From contig JAFREQ010000035.1 in NCBI GenBank assembly GCA_025331565.1, forward strand, positions 2,852,001 to 2,916,000: DNA of 64,000 nt, read 5' to 3'. Positions 58,601 through 64,000 of the stretch are shown piece after piece. Within the stretch, counting starts at the first letter, position 1. Every line of letters starts with the position of its first letter. The notes beneath the pieces were generated by a model, which was not told the origin of the DNA, did no database searches, and saw nothing but the letters and a program-made list of their open reading frames with translations. Source of the DNA: Holacanthus passer (taxonomy: Eukaryota; Chordata; Actinopteri; Pomacanthidae). The position numbers and the translations under genes are program-made.

Positions 58601-61600
58601 ATGAGTGGAGCATTGCTGTTCTATTACAAAATTTAAGCCCAAAGCCTCCACTGTCTCCAGACGTTTGTATACCCTTCTGTATATAAAACTGACCCTCAGA
58701 GACACGACATTCACACACAACAGAGCTCACTGTGCCTTAATTGGCCATTTGGAGTATGTGACAATACCATGTAATAACAGCAGTGAACACTTGCCTGGTG
58801 ACAATTATAGGCCCAGTAGGAAGAGGGGGGTAAAGTGTGAGAAAAAAACTTTTGTCTTCACACAGCTTCTCATGTTCAGTTTGGCCCAGAATAAAGCCAC
58901 CAAAAAATTAAATGGCAAGACAGGAGGAGATAAAGTGAGACTGATTAATCACCTTTATAGACGTGATGAAAAGACAAGCTCGTTTGTTCTTAGGCAAAAA
59001 AAAAAAAAAATCAAACTGTGAAGACGAACTGGAGGCACAAAAACATGCACTCACAGACATCTCTCCTTTAACCAATTACTTCACAACATTTTATAAAAAT
59101 GTCCCTCAGTGATGATAAGGAATAAATGTGTGATGAGCACCACTGTACGGGTATGAAAACCTAAGAAAAGACATCAAACTGTGTTTACCTGTACAGACTG
59201 TGTGGCTCCGAGCTCATACATCCACTCGTGTGATTCTGATGAGTCGCCAGCGTGGTTTCACACAGCAGCTGGTGTGTGGGCACACAGCAAAGCTTGCAAA
59301 CAGGCTTCGACGGACCATGATTGTGCACAGAATATACATTTTAATTTGTGCTCAACTAAAATTAATACTCATAACATGCCATAAACCAATCTGAGTCAGA
59401 CTCGAACATGGTTAAATAAGAGAGAAATTCAAATATGAATTTTATTTATTTGGTATATTTTTAAAAGAAAAAATAAGTAAACCTATGATAATATACTTAA
59501 TTTAATAATTCATGTGTCTAATTTTGGTTATAAAGATTAGAAATAAAAAAATCATTAAGCATGTTTTTGAAAGCAGCTGCTGTTACAGTGTTTTACTTCA
59601 TAATAACTCAGACCGAGACTTGCTGTAACCCTGAATCCCTACTCAGTAAATAATCTTTATAATACCTCCCCCGGAGGTCTGATCCAGTCCAGACTCCTCT
59701 ACAGTTATGAGGCAACAGAGCTGCATGTGATCCCTGCTCCTCACACCTGGGAGCCCGGTCATATTCTAATTTCTACATTCCTTCAGGCCTCACGCTGACA
59801 CATGGACACCAGCAGCTGTGTCTGGTCTCTGTGGTAATTACTGCCAGAGTGATGCAACCTATTGGTAGGGAAGGACAGAGTGAGTGTACACTGCGTTGAA
59901 GCAAAAGTGTGTCTAGATGTGTAACAATGAATGCATGTACACAAAATGTTGAACAGTTGTTGTAGATAACTAGATGAAGTGGAAGGAGCTTCCAATTAGG
60001 TCTGAAGCATTTCCACCATCCATCACCTTTTGTCATGGATGTCATTCAAATATGCTCAGTGGGGTTGATATCTGGTGACTGTGCAGGCCACTGATGCAGG
60101 ACTCACTCATCAGAATTCACTGTTACCTTTGTCATCTGGTTGTTTTTAGCCATGCTGCCGTCATGGCACTGGGGATGTGGGCTTGCCGGCATGTTGATCA
60201 GTCCACCACTTTGGTTCAGTCTGAAATAACTCAACAACGTCAAATCCGTGGTCCTCAGAGGATGAATCATAGTGACTTTGACGATCCACTGGCTTTTGGT
60301 CTGGTGCCACCAGCAGGTCAAAGTTTTCATACGTCCTGTGAAATTCAAATACAAATAGTGGCCAGAGGATGAATCCCACTGATTTTAGTGATCTGCTGAC
60401 CTTTCATCAGGCAGCATCATCAAACTAATTTCTACAATAGTTTGCTTTATGACCAATTATCAGGCTCAGCTGTACTTTGCATTTAATGCCATTTAACACA
60501 TGTTGTCATGCCAACATGCGTTAGCATTTCTCAAAGCACTGCTGTGACTAAGTGCAGCCTCACAGAGAAGGTAGTGTGGCTGTCGAGTCTTGGCAAGGCA
60601 CTGAGTCAGTCACTTAATCAACTTTTATCCTATTCTTCAGGCAAAAGAGAAGAGACGTTTTTTGTGAGGCATGAACATGTAGAGGTCATATATAGGGTAT
60701 ACGTTACATTTATGTCCTTGCGTGTATCATGTGCACACACTCACATTAACATACACATCTTTACATAGTGTCGTGCAAAGTATTTTATTTTTGGCAGAAA
60801 AGATGAGCTGCCAAAGTATTAATGAAAGTAAGATGAAGAGTAGATTGAGGAGATTGGCAAACTACAAAACTAAGATGTTCGTCTATGTGTGTCTCTCGGC
60901 AGGTTGACGTGTCTGTCTGCTTGCCTGGACCTGGTGAAGCGGTGCTGCCTGCTCTACAAAGACCTTGTGTCGTTCACATGCATCTTCCAGCCAATCAAAG
61001 TGCTGCTTTCCAAACATCTTTCAGCCCAAACATTACCAGAGCTTTTACAGGTTTGTGCCAAAGAAGGTTTGATACAGTGACGTCTCTCTCTCTTTTTATC
61101 TTTCTCTCTCAAAGTCTCGTGTTTTAATTTTCTCTGTGACGATAATGTTTGTTGTTTTTTGTTGCAGGAGCTTCACAGTGAGATCCTGGAGACCATCAGC
61201 AGTGCTCCTGTGACTCATAGTCGGCTGGTTTTAGACAAGAAGAAGCCCATTCCTCTGAAGCTGCTCACACCCAAGATTGTTGAAGTGTAAGTCTGTTTTT
61301 AATTACAACCCCAATCCCAAAAAAGTTGGGATGCAGTGCAAATAAAACAAAAAAAAAGGAAACAGAATATGATCATTTACTCAACCTTTTTGTCCATTTG
61401 TTTTTGGAATCAGGATTGTAAATGAATTGAGATAAAGCATTCAATTGTCTTTGTAGTGCAGCTGTTTTAAATAGCTAATTTGCTTCTTTAAAATTTGCCA
61501 GGTTGGACTATGGAAAGAAACGTGGCAGCACCAGAGAGGAGAGAGAGAAGGAGCGTTTAAAGCACAAGTACAAGAAGGAGTTCAAGGGCGCTCTGAGGGA

Positions 61601-61842
61601 GATCAGGAAGGACTCGCGCTTCCTGGCCAGAGAGAAGCTCAATGAGGTCATGAACAGGTGGGAAGAACAGTGTCGAACTAAAATATTTCTGTGAAATGCT
61701 TCTGTCAGTAAAAGCCTCTAACTTTTCACTTGTTCCGTGTTTCAGAGATGCGGAGAGGAAGAGGAAAGTGAAGGAACTCTTCGGCAGCTTGGCTACTCAG
61801 GAAGGAGAGTGGAAGGCTTTGAAGAGGAGGAAGAGGAAGTGA
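52615..61842 (+). CDS. nop14: NOP14, nucleolar small-subunit processome protein
   Basis: Nop14 is a U3 snoRNP/SSU processome component needed for 18S rRNA maturation and 40S assembly in the nucleolus. Coding exons: 52615-52797, 53427-53561, 53840-53981, 54230-54378, 54825-54962, 55068-55190, 55329-55460, 55553-55880, 56034-56164, 56278-56363, 56477-56612, 56956-57057, 57499-57652, 57765-57924, 60903-61050, 61168-61286, 61502-61657, 61746-61842. All 18 join in frame; the sum is 872 residues, against 857 in human. Diagnostic blocks: NPFEVKINRKKFDILGRKSK and HDVGLPGVSR (about 26-58), LNEEEELTHYGQSLAEMEKF, ELTASHFGGGGGLL, YDMMVRELGFEMKAQPS, HMSADDLNDGF, a very acidic tract (about 343-395), LPYTF, LFPTSDF.HPVVTP-like, and a basic C-terminus (EFKGALREIRKD, ATQEGEWKALKRRKRK). 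The first ATG directly follows the acceptor. Confidence 0.96.
52798..53426 (+). other. nop14: nop14 intron 2
   Basis: No element recognised beyond a short GT tract near 53360-53378. Confidence 0.7.
54379..54824 (+). other. nop14: nop14 intron 5
   Basis: Nothing recognised; an open frame at 54538-54768 lacks domain content. Confidence 0.65.
55575..55725 (+). repeat. nop14: GAG/GAA repeat coding the nop14 acidic tract
   Basis: Low-complexity run of GAG, GAA and GAC codons in exon 9, broken once by a VEGSSEE segment. It encodes an almost pure Glu/Asp block, as in other Nop14 proteins but longer. Long open frames in the other five frames here are artefacts of the triplet repeat. Confidence 0.9.
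57058..57498 (+). other. nop14: nop14 intron 13
   Basis: Nothing recognised beyond a short TGTG-rich patch near 57130-57150. Confidence 0.65.
58015..58300. repeat. Interspersed fish repeat
   Basis: Contains ATGAAGCTACAGCCAGGAGA, GGAAACAGCTAGCCTGGCTC, AAGCTCACTAATTAAGACAT and TTTGTTTAATCCATACAAAA, blocks of a very common fish repeat. Confidence 0.7.
60150..60545. repeat. Interspersed repeat, family B
   Basis: Contains GAAATAACTCAACAACG, AGAGGATGAATCATAGTGAC, ACTGATTTTAGTGATCTGCT, GACCTTTCATCAGGC and CTCAGCTGTACTTTGCATTT AATGCCA. The order matches a common fish repeat and, in part, the block at 1830-2130. Confidence 0.6.
61303..61422. mobile_element. Short MITE-like element in a nop14 intron
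   Basis: Left end TTACAACCCCAATCCCAAAA AAG; right end TTTTTGGAATCAGGATTGTA A, which reverse-complements to TTACAATCCTGATTCCAAAA A. The 120-bp unit therefore has imperfect inverted ends of about 20 bp. A related terminus starts at about 63857. Confidence 0.7.
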
Positions 61843-62200
61843 AATACAGAATCTCACTCTTCATCGCTTCTCTCCATCATCTGTTCCCTGTGAAACGGAC
61901 GTCTCCCATCCAGCTGTGGATAACAACCTGCACAAGGCTGTGGAACTGTGAACTTTATGGATTATTTTTTAATCATGAGGATAAATTCAACTTCCTTGTG
62001 GCAACACGTGTTTTATACTGCTTGAGAAAATCTGCCAGAAATGGACACCAAGTTGTCAAATATTCCTGTTGTAGGCGTTTGATGTGATGATCGGATACTG
62101 TTGTAGAAGTGTCAGTCAATATAGCAGTGAATATTTGGTTTGCATTCTCCCATCACTATGATGTGCTTAAATACAGGAACAATAAATGACAGTACCTTTC
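61843..62200 (+). other. nop14: nop14 3' UTR with poly(A) signal
   Basis: Begins after TGA 61840-61842. A canonical AATAAA at 62181-62186 is the likely poly(A) signal, giving a 3' UTR of about 360 nt. Confidence 0.7.
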
Positions 62201-63856
62201 TGTTTTTCTTACTGCCTACATATGTTTCTCTTATCAAGCTCTGTAACATCATGGTCGGGTTATTATATGTATGTTGCACATGCTAGTGAGTATTTACAGC
62301 AGCAGGACAGTTTATGTGGGACTAAATAATCCATATTAGCCTTCCCATGTTCATAGTGATGATGGACAAGGCCACCCAGTGCAACAGGAATCTTCCTGAT
62401 CATCCTGTAGCAATCATCATGTTTTGATCATGGGTTTTGTTGACAGTATGGAAAATATAAAATATCATCATACTGATCCTTTAATGTGTCTGGTGAACAT
62501 AAGGTGTGCCTTCACAAAGGGCACAGTTGGTATGCTTTACAGTATAATAGATGCTTGAATTTTAACTCTGTGACAAAGGTACAAAAACACCTGAAATCTT
62601 TGATCACTATCATTGAAATTCCGTTAGATCCCAGAAAGTTGTTAAATATTCTCAATGGTCAAAAATAGGCATGCAATTATAATTACTTACTAATAATCAT
62701 AGTAGTGGCTTTATGCCACTTCATTGCCAACGCATGCCATTGCATGCCAGTTCATTACCAATTTAATGTGCTATCACTGGCTAATGTGACATAAAGCTGT
62801 GGTCGAGCTGGGATTTAATTTGGATTTTTCACATAATTGCAATTTATGAATTATAGAGTAAGCAAAAATACAGAATTTAAACATCGTGTTGTTGTCACAG
62901 TACCTGTCTCTGCATGGAGCCGCGATGAACAATAACAAGAAGGAGTCATCGACTGCTTTGAGTCTGCAGGGATGTTCCAGGAACCAGCAACTGACAGATA
63001 TACGGACAATAACAAGTGAGGAAGTCCAGGGCCTCTCTGCAGGATTCATTAGCACAAGCACTGGGAGTAAAAAGAGGAGACTAAAATGAGTCACTGTTTT
63101 CTTGGGAGCTCTTTATGTAAATGTCATTCAGGCTTCACAAAAGGTCGTGTTTACATCTGGCTTTAAACATACATGTCAAAATACTTCCTCTTGAGTAGTG
63201 TAGTACAAAAAGTAAAAGATGTACTGCAGCTGTAGATGGATGTATAGTCAGCGACACACCACATTACAGGTGGTGAGATGTCGTTCAGCGAAGAACTCTT
63301 GATGCACTCGGTGGTCTTGGTGTTAATGGAGCAGAACTGTCTCTCAGAGGAAAGATGTTGGAGGAGTTGGTTGCAAGGACGGACCTTTGTAAGTGCACGT
63401 CTGTCTCATCTTTCTTTCTTAACACACACACTGTAGAGCCCAATGTTGGACAGCTGGGTACAGCACACAGTGACGGCTAACATGATTTATTGTAGTAATG
63501 TGTCGATGTTACAGGGAGGATTATTTCTCCCTGAAGACACGTTTTCTTCTGTAACAGAAATAACAAAACATATCATCATGCATCCTTATAGCAGTAAATC
63601 CTTAAAACAGCAGCCTGTTATTGTTGCATGAACACGTCATCCTGTTGTCTTATTGTTTCACACACTTACACACACACACACACATTATTCTTGCTGGCTG
63701 TTTTTTGTCCTGCTTTCATCATGAGATACTAATGAGAGGGATGAGATGATAACACGTCCAGCTGGGTTCAGGCGTCACAGTGTATTATCAGTTATCTTAC
63801 TTTGCACTTGCAATAGTTTATTTGTATTAACAGAGTAAACTACAAAGTTTAACATA
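62201..63856. other. Intergenic DNA downstream of nop14
   Basis: AT-rich with a short CA tract near 63667-63684. No splice-bounded coding exon recognised; open frames of 60-106 codons here lack known domains. Confidence 0.5.
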
Positions 63857-64000
63857 TAAAACCCCGATTCCAAAAAAGTTGTAACATAAATATGAGATTA
63901 ACATGAAATTTAATCCGAGAGATGTATTGAGGCCAACTGTAGATTGACTTATAGTTAGAAGAGCTTTTGTTTTGAAATAAAGATTCAGCCTTTTTATTGA
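63857..64000. repeat. Interspersed repeat, end of window
   Basis: ACCCCGATTCCAAAAAAGTT starts a copy related to the MITE-like element at 61303-61422 and runs toward or past the right edge. The remainder is AT-rich and could not be bounded. Confidence 0.5.

Larger units (their letters stand above)
57925..60902 (+). other. nop14: nop14 intron 15 (about 3 kb)
   Basis: The longest nop14 intron. It holds a fish repeat at 58015-58300, a family B copy at about 60150-60545 and an A run near 59000. Open frames inside it are not splice-bounded. Confidence 0.7.

Noticed and set aside
1..64000. CRISPR arrays, tRNA and rRNA genes, bacterial operons, viral genes
   Set aside because: No regularly spaced repeats, no cloverleaf with A and B boxes noticed, and no viral-type coding region; the gene structure is that of a vertebrate.

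Overview
The window is vertebrate nuclear DNA, almost certainly from a teleost fish. Genes are split by GT-AG introns, long AT-rich introns and intergenic DNA hold CA/TC microsatellites, and several interspersed repeats have the look of families common in ray-finned fish. Two complete, conserved plus-strand genes anchor it: add1 (alpha-adducin) and nop14 (small-subunit processome protein). This pair is also linked on human 4p16.3, but here nop14 lies directly downstream of add1 on the same strand and no mfsd10-like gene lies between them. Layout: 1-18.4 kb holds the 5' part of an unidentified minus-strand gene. It has a promoter and 5' UTR exon near 18.3-18.4 kb, a start-codon exon at 8.1-8.2 kb and a possible small exon near 0.75 kb; the rest is intron. 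18.4-24.3 kb is a repeat-rich spacer between two divergent promoters. It carries two CTCF-like motifs and a 1.73-kb pogo-type DNA transposon (22398-24130) with TIRs, a TA duplication, and a two-exon gene that joins a DNA-binding domain to a PHD finger with no DDE catalytic core. 24.3-51 kb is add1: promoter and 5' UTR exon at 24.3-24.5 kb, start codon at 33746, thirteen core coding exons plus the terminal exon ending at 49511, and 3' UTR to about 50.95 kb. 52.1-62.2 kb is nop14: 5' UTR exon, 18 coding exons (52615-61842), and a poly(A) signal at 62181. 62.2-64 kb is intergenic DNA ending in another interspersed repeat. The genes do not form an operon. add1 makes a membrane-skeleton protein (spectrin-actin junctions) and nop14 a nucleolar 18S rRNA-processing factor; both look housekeeping-type, with CCAAT/E-box/ETS-like promoters. 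The most informative part is add1 alternative splicing. Three options known from mammals can be read here at nucleotide level: the 31-codon extension of exon 10, the 'DAPLSDCT' exon, and a 34-nt exon that ends the protein in EYLLP before the MARCKS-like tail. In addition there is a 390-nt phase-1/phase-1 cassette that I do not recognise from mammals. I found no CRISPR array, tRNA or rRNA gene, or viral gene. I see no wholly new multi-gene system; the best candidates for novelty are the add1 cassette and the DDE-less, PHD-bearing transposon.
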